DNA of 43,848 nt. Origin: an uncultured Actinomycetes bacterium (GTDB lineage: Bacteria > Actinomycetota > Actinomycetes > Nanopelagicales > Nanopelagicaceae). The translations under genes were made by a program, and so were the position numbers. The notes under the pieces are model-generated. The model saw only the letters and a program-made list of their open reading frames with translations, was not told the DNA's origin and ran no database searches. The DNA lies in assembly GCA_903921405.1 (NCBI GenBank), contig CAIXPV010000070.1, positions 1 through 43,848 on the forward strand, in the 5' to 3' direction. Below are positions 36,867-43,848 of the stretch, one piece after another. How positions within the stretch are numbered: position 1 is the first letter of the stretch; every line of letters begins with the position of its first letter.

Positions 36867-37298
36867 TTAGAACAGTCCTGGAAAGACCTCCTCTGAAACA
36901 TCAGCAAAACTCTTTTCGCGATCTGCTAAATATTCATTCCAAGAAGTTGCATCCCAAATTTCAACGCGAGTATTTGCGCCAATAACAACGCAATCTTTTT
37001 CTAATCCTGCATATGTACGAAGACCTTGTGGAATCGTTATGCGACCTTGACGATCTGGAATTTCATCGTGTGCACCGGCAAACATCACACGGCTGTAATC
37101 GCGTGCTGATTTTGCAGTGACTGGCGCTTGTTTTAGCGTCTCTGTAATAACAGTGAATTCATTTGTTGGAAAAACATAAAGGCAACGTTCTTGTCCTTTA
37201 GTTATTACTAAACCTGACGCTAACTCTTCGCGAAATTTCGCAGGAAGAATGAGACGGCCTTTTTCATCAAGGCGCGGTTCGTGGGTGCCAAGAAACAT
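36867..37298 (-). CDS. mraZ: Transcriptional regulator MraZ
   Basis: 143 residues, two AbrB-like SpoVT half domains: MFLGTHEPRLDEKGRLILPAKFRE (about 1-24) and GAHDEIPDRQGRITIPQGLR (about 75-94), each with the D-KGR or D-QGR-I-P signature. MraZ forms a ring that binds phased repeats upstream of its own operon and controls division and wall genes. The ATG is preceded by GGGGAAGGGGG nine bases upstream. First gene of the cluster. Confidence 0.97.
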   Translation of the reverse strand: MFLGTHEPRLDEKGRLILPAKFREELASGLVITKGQERCLYVFPTNEFTVITETLKQAPVTAKSARDYSRVMFAGAHDEIPDRQGRITIPQGLRTYAGLEKDCVVIGANTRVEIWDATSWNEYLADREKSFADVSEEVFPGLF

Positions 37299-37354
37299 TT
37301 TTTAGCGCCCCCTTCCCCAGGTTCGCCAGCCGTGTGGATCCTCGGCTTAGTTCC

Positions 37355-37419
37355 CCACTTTACTCCACTTTCCTCCTTTTTCAACCACCTTTCGCCACTT
37401 TTTACCCTTTTCCACCCAC
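37355..37419 (-). promoter_or_regulatory. MraZ operator: phased GTGG repeats over the mraZ promoter
   Basis: Minus-strand GTGG boxes start at 37419, 37415, 37398, 37388, 37368 and 37358. Spacings of 10, 20 and 10 (plus one of 21) place them on one face of the helix, several in AAAGTGG context. This matches the direct repeats with about 10-base period bound by MraZ in other bacteria. They overlap the -35 and -10 of the likely promoter, so binding should repress. Confidence 0.8.
37357..37384 (-). promoter_or_regulatory. Likely mraZ (dcw cluster) promoter
   Basis: TTGAAA (37379-37384), 16 bases, TAAAGT (37357-37362) on the minus strand. A start near 37350 would give a leader of about 52 bases containing a small hairpin (AGCCG at 37343-37347 with CGGCT at 37328-37332, both on the coding strand) before the ribosome binding site. 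The GTGG repeats interleave with both promoter boxes. Confidence 0.55.
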
Positions 37420-37441
37420 TCTCCCCCCATTGTGTGGGCAT

Positions 37442-37467
37442 AAAAAAAGGACCCTGTTACAGGTCCT
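37442..37467 (-). terminator. Rho-independent terminator of the SOS/DUF3040 operon
   Basis: On the minus strand AGGACC and GGTCCT pair around a short TGTAACAG loop, followed at once by a run of seven T (plus-strand A at 37442-37448). It lies just after the DUF3040 gene and separates that operon from the mraZ promoter. Confidence 0.85.
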
Positions 37468-37490
37468 CAAAGAGTCAGACTCGCTAGAAA

Positions 37491-37844
37491 TTACTGGTTA
37501 TTGCGCTCATCCCAACGAGATTGCAGCTTGGTATGTAAGCCCTTGCTCTTGCGAGCGCCTTTGGTAGCCGATCGAGGCGAACTGGTGCCAAAGGATGAGA
37601 GTGCAAGGATGATCCCAGCCAAGGCAATAGCAAAGCCAAGGACTCCTACTGGGGTTAGCTTTGCGACAAGGCCCGTAAATAGAACTGTAATCCCCATGAG
37701 AACTAAGCCAAGTGAGGCCAATAATCGTGGTCGCTTAGGTGAGGGACCTGTGCCAGAGAGTGCTGAAAACAGGCGTGGATCCTCGGTTAAGAGGGCAGCC
37801 TCCATCTCTTGGAGCATTCGCTTCTCATGATCTGACAAAGGCAT
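37491..37844 (-). CDS. DUF3040 membrane protein
   Basis: 117 residues from the ATG at 37844; the N-terminus MPLSDHEKRMLQEMEAALLTEDPRLFSAL is the DUF3040 signature. Two hydrophobic helices follow (about 54-72 and 76-95), then a Ser/Arg/Lys-rich tail. The family is found in Actinobacteria and its function is unknown. It lies 46 bases after dinB with no clear ribosome binding site or promoter of its own, and before a terminator, so it may be the last gene of the LexA-controlled run. Confidence 0.88.
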   Translation of the reverse strand: MPLSDHEKRMLQEMEAALLTEDPRLFSALSGTGPSPKRPRLLASLGLVLMGITVLFTGLVAKLTPVGVLGFAIALAGIILALSSFGTSSPRSATKGARKSKGLHTKLQSRWDERNNQ

Positions 37845-37890
37845 AGACAAATAGTAGAAGATTTTATTCGCCCACGCCACTGCTGGGCTG

Positions 37891-39060
37891 CTACTCCTGC
37901 TCGGTCGGCTTAATCAGACGGGCTGGACGCACACTTCCAGCGCCAAAGCGCTCTCTGGCTCTATCTATAGCCCCGTCGGCCTGTCTCCAACCGCTCTCAC
38001 GTGCACCCAGGACCATCTGTTCTGGTGCCCCACTGCTTAGATTCTCAAGACTCACGCCCACCAAACGAAGTCGCGCCCTGTCGATCTTTAACGCTTGGTA
38101 GAGCCCTTTAACGACTTCATAGATTTCATGGGTTCCCTCCACAGGAAGTGAGAGAGTCTTAGATCTATTAATAGTCGAGAAATCTGCAAAGCGCACTTTG
38201 ATGGAGACTGTCTTTGCAAATAAATCTTTATCGCGCAACCTAGCTGATGCGCGTTCCGTTAATCGCAAGAACTCAGTCAGAATCTGAGTTGGATCATCTA
38301 AATCTTGCGGAAAGGTTTCGGCGGCACTAATACTTTTTTCTGCATCTTGAGGTGATACATCTCGGTAGTCCCGACCCCATGCCAATTCATATAACGATGC
38401 ACCGCTTGCTTCCCCTAATGCGCGAATCAGAGTTGTTCGAGGCAGATTGGCGATGTCTTCAATTGTGCGAAGCCCTAAGCGCTCTAATGTTTCGGCAGTC
38501 TTTGGTCCGACTCCCCACATGGCTTTAATTGGTAATGGATGCAAGAAAGTTAGAATGCGGTCGGCAGTGATCTCTAACATTCCATTTGGCTTACAGTGTT
38601 GGGATGCAAGTTTTGCAATGAACTTTGATGGTGCGATTCCAACCGAGCATGTTATTCCCTCTTGAGATTCAATCTTGGCACGAATAGCAGTAGCGATTTC
38701 GCGCGGAGTGCCTAATAATCGTTGCACGCCACTGACATCTAAGAAAGCCTCGTCAAGTGAGATGGGTTCGACCCATGGCGTAAAACTTTCAAAGATCTCC
38801 ATGATGTGACTTGATACCTCTTGATATCTAGCCATATCAACGGGAAGGAAAATCGCATGTGGTGCCAATCGCCGTGCACGTCCTACTGGCATTGCCGCAT
38901 GGATTCCAAATTTGCGAGCCTCGTAATTTGCTGCCGATACAACTCCTCGTACACCCATTCCAATAACAACTGCTTTGCCTTTGAGTTCAGGGTTGTCTCG
39001 TTCGGCCACAGATGCAAAGAATGCATCCATATCCACATGAAGGATTGAGGCCGTTGTCAT
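37891..39060 (-). CDS. dinB: DNA polymerase IV (Y family)
   Basis: 389 residues. Error-prone translesion polymerase. Metal-binding residues are D10 (LHVDMDAFFASV) and D103-E104 (SLDEAFLDVS), so it is catalytically intact, unlike ImuB. The helix-hairpin-helix thumb (LPIKAMWGVGPKTAETLERLGLRTIEDIA) and little-finger domain are present. A possible beta-clamp peptide EQMVLG lies about 45 residues from the C-terminus. The ATG overlaps the dnaE2 stop by four bases, so the two polymerases are made together. Confidence 0.94.
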   Translation of the reverse strand: MTTASILHVDMDAFFASVAERDNPELKGKAVVIGMGVRGVVSAANYEARKFGIHAAMPVGRARRLAPHAIFLPVDMARYQEVSSHIMEIFESFTPWVEPISLDEAFLDVSGVQRLLGTPREIATAIRAKIESQEGITCSVGIAPSKFIAKLASQHCKPNGMLEITADRILTFLHPLPIKAMWGVGPKTAETLERLGLRTIEDIANLPRTTLIRALGEASGASLYELAWGRDYRDVSPQDAEKSISAAETFPQDLDDPTQILTEFLRLTERASARLRDKDLFAKTVSIKVRFADFSTINRSKTLSLPVEGTHEIYEVVKGLYQALKIDRARLRLVGVSLENLSSGAPEQMVLGARESGWRQADGAIDRARERFGAGSVRPARLIKPTEQE

Positions 39061-42000
39061 ATTGCCAGCGTACTTTCTTTAGCTCGCCAACTTTCATATG
39101 CCGCGCGTAAATCCCACGCGCCGGTTCCACGGATTGAAATCCCACGCGCACCCGTGCGGCGGGTTTGGCCTCTAACTAGTAGCAGGGATGTCGAATACAG
39201 CGTGCTGGCGTAATCGCCTTGAACGTCGGTGAAAAATGCCGAGTCACTGCAGCCATATCCATCATCGAGGGTTAGAAAAATAACGCGCTTTCCCGAACGC
39301 ACTGGCGGAGTCTGCAGTGCAACCTTGATGCCGGCTACAAGAACGCTGGAGTTAGAACGCTGGGCTAATAACTGTGACGATCTCACCGCGCCGATTGCAT
39401 TTAGGAAGTCGCTATAGAACTCAATTAAGTGCGCCGACATATCGATACCTAAGCGCTCTATTTCATGGCGCACGATTTCAGCTGAGTTCATATCAGGTAG
39501 ACCGCTACTGATCAGAGCAGGGGCTGGAAAAGCTAAGTTCATCTGTGCACCAGAGATGGCCTTACCCGCAGAGCGCTGCAGATCAGAGAAATGTAATAAC
39601 AGGTCGCGACGATTAACGTCGGTGTGCAGGCGATCAAATGCACCGGTCAAAATCGCACTCTCCGTTACTGGGGCACTACTTCCTGAACGGTGAACAAAAT
39701 CAGCTAAGTCCACATAGGGACGCCCAGCAATAATAGATGTAACTTCACCATCACTGATCTTTGCAATCGTCGATAACGCTATGCGAATCGCAGCGCCTCT
39801 TTCTTCAACGCGATAGAGCGAATCTGATTCATTAATATCTAAGGGAGCAATGGCGATTCCCATGTGGCGTACCTCGTCAACGATCAAACGCTTGGGATAC
39901 ATACCAGGATCGTGCGTAAGAACTCCCGCTAAAAAAGCTGCAGGATAATGTGTTTTAAGCCAGGCCGATTGATATGTAGGCAGCGCAAAGGCTGCAGCAT
40001 GTGCTTTACAAAAACCAAAGGATGCAAAGGCGCGCAGTAGATCCCAGATCTTGGTAATAACTGCAAGCTCATAGCCTTGTGCAGTTGCTGTCGGAAAAAA
40101 CCAATCACATACTTCTTGCTGGCCAACTTTGTCCCCTAATGCGCGACGTTTTTCATCGGCGCTAGCTAGGGATGCACCAGTCATCTGGGCAATGATTTCA
40201 ATGACCTGTTCGTGAAAGACAACAACTCCTTCTGTATCACGCAAAATCTCATGCAGATCAGGGTGAATAACCTGGGCTGGGCTCCACCCGTGACGGGCCT
40301 TTAAAAATGGCGTAATCATGTCGCCTTTAACTGGGCCAGGTCTAAATAGGGAGATATCGATAATTAAATCGGTGAATGTTTTAGGCTCTAGTTTTCCTAC
40401 TAATTCGCGTTGACCCGGACTCTCTATCTGAAACATCCCCAGAGTACGTGTTGATTGAATTAACTCATACGTTGCAGAATCATCTAAAGGCACTGTATCG
40501 ATATCTACTTTTGTATCCTGTGCGCGTTCAATTTCAGTCAGTGCATATGAAATTGCCGACTGCATGCGTACACCTAAAACATCTAACTTTAATAAACCGA
40601 TAGCTTCAACGTCATCTTTATCAAAGACCACCATGGGGTAACCGCTTGCGCTAGCCATGAGCGGAGTGCGATCGAGCAGGCCTCCATCAGATAAAACAAT
40701 GGCGCATGGATGCATCGCTAAATGTCTAGGAAGACCATCAAGGCGTTCGGCAAGAGCGATAGTCATAGCCGTCAAAGGCGCAGAGATATTAAGAGATTTG
40801 AGTTCGGGCAGGTTTTCAAGAGCGCTAGAAATATTGCGCGCGCGCACATGTGGCATTGATTTGGCCAGTAAATCAATCTCCATCGCTGGTAAGCCAAGGG
40901 CTGCTCCTGCATCACGAATTGCATGCCTGGCACGATAGGTATCAACCATTGCAACAGTGGCACATCGTGATTGATTATTAGAGCTATCCCAGTTTGTATC
41001 ACCGTAACGCTTAAAGACCATGTCATAAATTTCAAGGCGACGGTGCGATTCAACATCGATATCGATATCAGGCAAAGCCCTGCGCAACGGTGAACAAAAA
41101 CGCTCCATCAATAGACCATGCTGCATTGGTTCAACACCAGAGATTCCAAGCAAGTGACAGATTAATGAACCGGCTCCGCTGCCGCGCGCGGCAACACGAA
41201 TACCCGCATTTCGTGCCATGTCACAAATATCGGCAACGGTTAAAAAATAGGATTCAAAGCCAAGTGTTGCAACCGTTGCTAGTTCATCATCTAAACGCAT
41301 GCGTGCCTGCTTAATGCTCTTAGAATCGCTATAGCGCCAGTTGATACCGGCCTCACTGCGCGTGCGCAAAAGCGTGCGCATCTGATGCGCTGATTCGGCG
41401 CCGACAACGTGGGGTTCGGGTAAGTGCGCCCCGCCTAATCCAATATCGCGTGCAGGCGATAACAGAGCGCGCTCGGCCCATGCTCTAGTTGTCGCCAATA
41501 GTTCTCGTGGTGTGCGCTCCCCCGCTGCGCGTGCGATTTCAGCAGCTAAGGCGATCATCTCGTCACCGGATTTTAAAAAGCCTTCGGCATTGCTGCGTTC
41601 AACATGGCGTGGATGCAGCGGTACTAATTGACGAGCGCAATCTAAAACATCGGCAACTGGCCCATCGGTGCGATCTCGCATACGAACCGCATTTGTAATA
41701 ACTGCATCGATGTCATGATCACGTGCAAAAATTAATGACTTAGCGGCTTGCGATGTAGAACGTGGGCCGCGACCTGCAGCTAAATGTGAAATACATTCAA
41801 TGGCATTGCCAGCAAATAGATCGCGAGTGATGTTAAATGTTGTAAAAGCTGCATCTATATGGTTATCCGTTAGCAATCTGCCGACAGGTGATTCAGGCCC
41901 GTGCAAGGCATAGAGATTTGAACTGTAATGGCTAAAGCGCTGTAAGAATTCTAGTGTCAGAACAGGATTCCGATTATCGGCAACCATGGTCAGTGAAGTC

Positions 42001-42284
42001 AGCAGGCGACATAGCGAGCGCCATCCTCCATCACTGTGAGCCAATAAAGTAATACGGTTTTTATCGCCACCTATATCAATACCGAGATTGACTCCGATAA
42101 TCGGTGCGATACCAAACTGAACACAGCTCTGCGCAAAGCGAACGGCCCCTGCCAAGCCATCACGATCGGTGAGCGCTAGTGCAGGCATTTCAAACTCTGC
42201 AGCACGAGCTACTAGATCACTTGGTTGGGTCGTGCCGTATTTGAGTGAATACGCACTTGCAACGTTGAGGTGTATAAAACTCAT
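39057..42284 (-). CDS. dnaE2: Error-prone DNA polymerase DnaE2 (ImuC)
   Basis: 1075 residues from the ATG at 42284, overlapping the DUF6504 stop by four bases. C-family polymerase of SOS mutagenesis. The polymerase site PDIDIDVESHRR, RGSGAGSLICHLLGI, FQIESPGQREL, FRPGP and CKAHAAAFALP are present. The PHP domain has lost metal ligands: it begins FIHLNVASAYSLKYG where DnaE1 has LHVHTEYS, and TDRDG replaces TDHG. This, with shorter length and gene context, separates it from DnaE1 at 11557-15054. A C-terminal OB-type region (VLVAGIKVALQTPPVRSGKRVIFLTLDD) follows. Confidence 0.95.
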   Translation of the reverse strand: MSFIHLNVASAYSLKYGTTQPSDLVARAAEFEMPALALTDRDGLAGAVRFAQSCVQFGIAPIIGVNLGIDIGGDKNRITLLAHSDGGWRSLCRLLTSLTMVADNRNPVLTLEFLQRFSHYSSNLYALHGPESPVGRLLTDNHIDAAFTTFNITRDLFAGNAIECISHLAAGRGPRSTSQAAKSLIFARDHDIDAVITNAVRMRDRTDGPVADVLDCARQLVPLHPRHVERSNAEGFLKSGDEMIALAAEIARAAGERTPRELLATTRAWAERALLSPARDIGLGGAHLPEPHVVGAESAHQMRTLLRTRSEAGINWRYSDSKSIKQARMRLDDELATVATLGFESYFLTVADICDMARNAGIRVAARGSGAGSLICHLLGISGVEPMQHGLLMERFCSPLRRALPDIDIDVESHRRLEIYDMVFKRYGDTNWDSSNNQSRCATVAMVDTYRARHAIRDAGAALGLPAMEIDLLAKSMPHVRARNISSALENLPELKSLNISAPLTAMTIALAERLDGLPRHLAMHPCAIVLSDGGLLDRTPLMASASGYPMVVFDKDDVEAIGLLKLDVLGVRMQSAISYALTEIERAQDTKVDIDTVPLDDSATYELIQSTRTLGMFQIESPGQRELVGKLEPKTFTDLIIDISLFRPGPVKGDMITPFLKARHGWSPAQVIHPDLHEILRDTEGVVVFHEQVIEIIAQMTGASLASADEKRRALGDKVGQQEVCDWFFPTATAQGYELAVITKIWDLLRAFASFGFCKAHAAAFALPTYQSAWLKTHYPAAFLAGVLTHDPGMYPKRLIVDEVRHMGIAIAPLDINESDSLYRVEERGAAIRIALSTIAKISDGEVTSIIAGRPYVDLADFVHRSGSSAPVTESAILTGAFDRLHTDVNRRDLLLHFSDLQRSAGKAISGAQMNLAFPAPALISSGLPDMNSAEIVRHEIERLGIDMSAHLIEFYSDFLNAIGAVRSSQLLAQRSNSSVLVAGIKVALQTPPVRSGKRVIFLTLDDGYGCSDSAFFTDVQGDYASTLYSTSLLLVRGQTRRTGARGISIRGTGAWDLRAAYESWRAKESTLAI

Positions 42285-42562
42285 ACCGATCTGATAATCC
42301 ACTGACCGCTGAGTTCGTCGCGTTCGAGTTCAAATGTTGTGAGCGATCCAATGGGTGCGGCCTCTACACGCCAGACTGCACGTGCCTGATCATCGGGGCG
42401 ATACTTGCCATCGCTAATGCGATTCCACCATCCCCCGGCTTCACACCATCTCGATAAAACTGCATGGATGCGAAAGCGTCGGCCTTTGAAAGTAAATTCA
42501 ATCGGCGTTGTAGCCCCATCGATAGTTACATCATGTGCGGGATTAATCTGAGGGACTGACAT
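42281..42562 (-). CDS. DUF6504 family protein, SOS operon leader gene
   Basis: 93 residues from the ATG at 42562, preceded by AAGGAGG eleven bases upstream; the open frame runs back to 42703 but that would cross the LexA box and promoter. The core is VLSRWCEAGGWWNR-S...ARAVWRVEAAP, ending in FELERD-SGQWIIRSV, as in DUF6504 proteins that sit beside dnaE2 and imuB genes in Actinobacteria. The function is unknown; context ties it to damage-induced mutagenesis. It overlaps dnaE2 by four bases. Confidence 0.82.
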   Translation of the reverse strand: MSVPQINPAHDVTIDGATTPIEFTFKGRRFRIHAVLSRWCEAGGWWNRISDGKYRPDDQARAVWRVEAAPIGSLTTFELERDELSGQWIIRSV

Positions 42563-42594
42563 CGCTAGCAAAGCCTCCTTCGGGCTGTGGATAT

Positions 42595-42610
42595 TCGAAC
42601 AGGTGTTCGA
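42595..42610 (-). promoter_or_regulatory. LexA (SOS) box
   Basis: TCGAAC-aggt-GTTCGA, a perfect inverted repeat matching the actinobacterial LexA consensus TCGAAC-N4-GTTCGA. It lies directly downstream of the -10 of the DUF6504-dnaE2-dinB promoter and 33 bases before the first ATG, so LexA would block initiation. Confidence 0.93.
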
Positions 42611-42640
42611 AAAATAGCCCCAAGGACTGACAAAAGGCAA
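42611..42640 (-). promoter_or_regulatory. Promoter of the DUF6504-dnaE2-dinB operon
   Basis: Minus strand TTGCCT (42635-42640), 18 bases, TATTTT (42611-42616), abutting the LexA box. Spacing and place fit a LexA-repressed sigma-70 promoter with a leader of about 40 bases. Confidence 0.6.
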
Positions 42641-42666
42641 GCTCGTGAGCGTGTCGAGATACGAAG

Positions 42667-42684
42667 TAGTTGAACTTTCAACTA
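42667..42684 (+). promoter_or_regulatory. Palindromic operator candidate upstream of doxX
   Basis: TAGTTGAA-ct-TTCAACTA, a two-fold symmetric site with perfect eight-base arms, 39 bases before the doxX start. TTGAA-n-TTCAA palindromes are typical of dimeric winged-helix regulators such as MarR/OhrR types, which often control DoxX genes; the regulator is not in this window. The symmetry is seen directly, the role is inferred. Confidence 0.55.
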
Positions 42685-42723
42685 TCCTTCTCGTTGTATC
42701 CACCTACTCACCTAAGGAGCTCC

Positions 42724-43137
42724 ATGAACGCAGTACTAGTAATCGGCCGCATCCTATTTGCTCTGATCTTTATTAATTCGGGTCTCAGTCACCTCACAAA
42801 ACTTGAGGCAATGACTGGCTATGCCAAGTACAAGAAAGTTCCAGCTGCAAAACTCGGTGTCATCGTTTCGGGTCTGATGATCCTTGTAGGCGGCCTATAT
42901 ATCGTGTTTGGTGTCTATGCAGATCTAGGCGCACTTCTTATCGCTATCTTCTTGATCCCAACGGCTTTCTTGATGCACGCATTCTGGAAAGAGACTGATG
43001 CAACTGCAAAACAGAATGAAACTATCGGCTTCTTCAAAGATTTAGCTCTTGCCGGTGCAGCATTAATCATCTTCGCCCTAGTTGCTGCAGGTGCTGATTT
43101 TGGTCCAAGCATTACAGGTGCATTCTTTAGCCTCTAA
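42724..43137 (+). CDS. DoxX family membrane protein
   Basis: 137 residues from the ATG at 42724 (GGAG five bases upstream); an earlier start would overlap the palindrome. Four membrane helices (about 1-20, 44-66, 70-86, 104-130) and the DoxX opening GRILFALIFINSGLSHLTKLEAM. DoxX proteins are linked to thiol and oxidative stress responses, often with MarR-type control. Single-gene unit: an operator candidate lies before it and a strong terminator 14 bases after it. It is distinct from the MauE-like relative at 1156-1653, having no CGC motif. Confidence 0.88.
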   Translation: MNAVLVIGRILFALIFINSGLSHLTKLEAMTGYAKYKKVPAAKLGVIVSGLMILVGGLYIVFGVYADLGALLIAIFLIPTAFLMHAFWKETDATAKQNETIGFFKDLALAGAALIIFALVAAGADFGPSITGAFFSL

Positions 43138-43151
43138 GAAATACCGTGACT

Positions 43152-43183
43152 AACCCCCGTAGTTAATAACTGCGGGGGTTTGT
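43152..43183 (+). terminator. Rho-independent terminator after doxX
   Basis: AACCCCCG (43152-43159) pairs with CGGGGGTT (43173-43180), extended by AGTT/AACT around AAT, giving a nearly perfect 12-13-bp stem with a TTTGTT tail on the plus strand. Confidence 0.88.
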
Positions 43184-43201
43184 TACGCCATCATTGCGAC
43201 C

Positions 43202-43848
43202 ATGGAAATACTTGGAGCGCTCGCTAGCGGCGTCTTCATTGGCTCAGTTTTAGGATTCGTAGGCGCAGGCGGAGCAATGCTCTCAGTTCCGATTCTTATC
43301 TATTTTTTTGATTACTCCGCTATCAACGCAACTACTGCGTCGATAGCAGTTGTGATAGCTGCTGCAACTTCAGGCCTGATTCCTAAGTTCAAGAGCAAAG
43401 ATGTTCTTATTAAAGAGGCTATTACTATCAGTGCTATTGGTGCAGTCGCAAATGTTGGATTCTCAACTAACGTGCATAAATTTAATGATCAATTCATTAA
43501 ATCTGGCTTTGCTCTTGTGCTGATTGTTGCCGCAACTTTAATGCTCGTTAAGCCAGTAGTTGGAAGTGAAAGAAAAGTTCCATTTCTCTGGCTATTTATA
43601 ACCTCAATCATTATCGGCACCATGACTGGTTTATTTGGCATAGGTGGAGGTTTTCTAGCGATTCCGATTCTTGTCCTCTTCTTTAAGAATTCGCCGGCAA
43701 AAGCGGCAGGAACATCGCTTCTGATTATCGTACTTAACTTCACCATTGCCTTTATTTCCCGTCATGCAATATGGAGCCAAGTAAATTGGAAAATTCCAAT
43801 AGTCATGGCGCTTTCTGCTGTTGTTATAGCCCGACTAGCTTCGATGAA
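43202..43848 (+). CDS. TauE/SafE (DUF81) family membrane transporter, cut by window edge
   Basis: The first 215 residues of a multi-helix protein starting MEILGALASGVFIGS. It shows the duplicated family signature: GFVGAGGAMLSVPILIYFF near the N-terminus and GLFGIGGGFLAIPILVLFF about 125 residues later, each leading into a run of small residues (ATTASIAVV, KAAGTSLLI). The family exports sulfite, sulfoacetate or related organosulfur anions; the substrate here is unknown. It is preceded by the doxX terminator. No ribosome binding site is obvious before the ATG, so it may be leaderless. Confidence 0.88.
   Translation, partial: MEILGALASGVFIGSVLGFVGAGGAMLSVPILIYFFDYSAINATTASIAVVIAAATSGLIPKFKSKDVLIKEAITISAIGAVANVGFSTNVHKFNDQFIKSGFALVLIVAATLMLVKPVVGSERKVPFLWLFITSIIIGTMTGLFGIGGGFLAIPILVLFFKNSPAKAAGTSLLIIVLNFTIAFISRHAIWSQVNWKIPIVMALSAVVIARLASM

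Noticed and set aside
37299..37350. Riboswitch in the mraZ leader
   Set aside because: Only a five-base-pair hairpin (AGCCG/CGGCT) is present; it is too small for a ligand-binding fold.
39057..42284. Second replicative dnaE
   Set aside because: Lost PHP metal ligands, LexA control and coupling to dinB identify it as DnaE2.
42563..42703. N-terminal extension of the DUF6504 frame up to 42703
   Set aside because: It would translate through the promoter and LexA box; the conserved part begins at the ATG at 42562.

Overview
The window looks like a streamlined, mid-40s % G+C (by eye) free-living actinobacterium, most like the freshwater acI / Nanopelagicales group (Planktophila-type). Supporting signs are a bifunctional-type PriA, SepF with an FtsZ-SepF cluster, a mycobacterial-style LexA box, DUF3040 and DUF6504 proteins, a eukaryote-like IleRS under an ultrashort translational T-box, and an mraW-type RNA. 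Gene packing is extreme: most neighbours share 1 or 4 bases of start and stop codon. The lineage is an inference; no marker RNA gene is present. No tRNA, rRNA, insertion sequence, CRISPR array or prophage was seen.

Left part (1-11508, all minus strand): one long histidine-tryptophan run, read hisD-hisC-hisB-hisH-priA-hisF-hisI-trpE-(small membrane protein)-trpC-trpB-trpA, continuing into a MauE-like membrane protein, a membrane-anchored DsbA-like thioredoxin and lgt (cut by the window edge). hisG, hisE, trpD and trpF are not here. PriA carries the residues expected of an enzyme doing both the HisA and TrpF steps, which would link the two pathways.

11557-17261 (minus): dnaE (replicative polymerase), rluD, lspA and a DksA/TraR zinc-finger protein with a histone-like Lys/Ala/Pro tail. 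17358-20649 (plus): a T-box leader with an isoleucine ATC specifier, followed by ileS.

20636-37298 (minus): the division and cell wall (dcw) cluster, read mraZ-[mraW RNA]-rsmH-ftsL-ftsI-murE-murF-mraY-murD-ftsW-murG-murC-ftsQ-ftsZ-pgeF-yggS-sepF-yggT. mraY is split by an apparent one-base loss. divIVA (wag31), normally next to yggT in Actinobacteria, is absent from its usual place. The mraZ promoter is overlaid by 10-bp-phased GTGG repeats, the expected MraZ operator. The hairpin loop of the mraW RNA is perfectly complementary over 10 bases to the mraZ ribosome binding site, which suggests an undescribed RNA feedback loop.

37442-42640 (minus): an SOS mutagenesis operon with a promoter and perfect LexA box, then DUF6504-dnaE2-dinB-DUF3040 and a terminator. 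A catalytically intact DinB sits where other bacteria have the inactive ImuB. 42667-43848 (plus): a palindromic operator candidate, a DoxX-family membrane protein, its terminator, and the start of a TauE/SafE-type exporter cut by the window edge.
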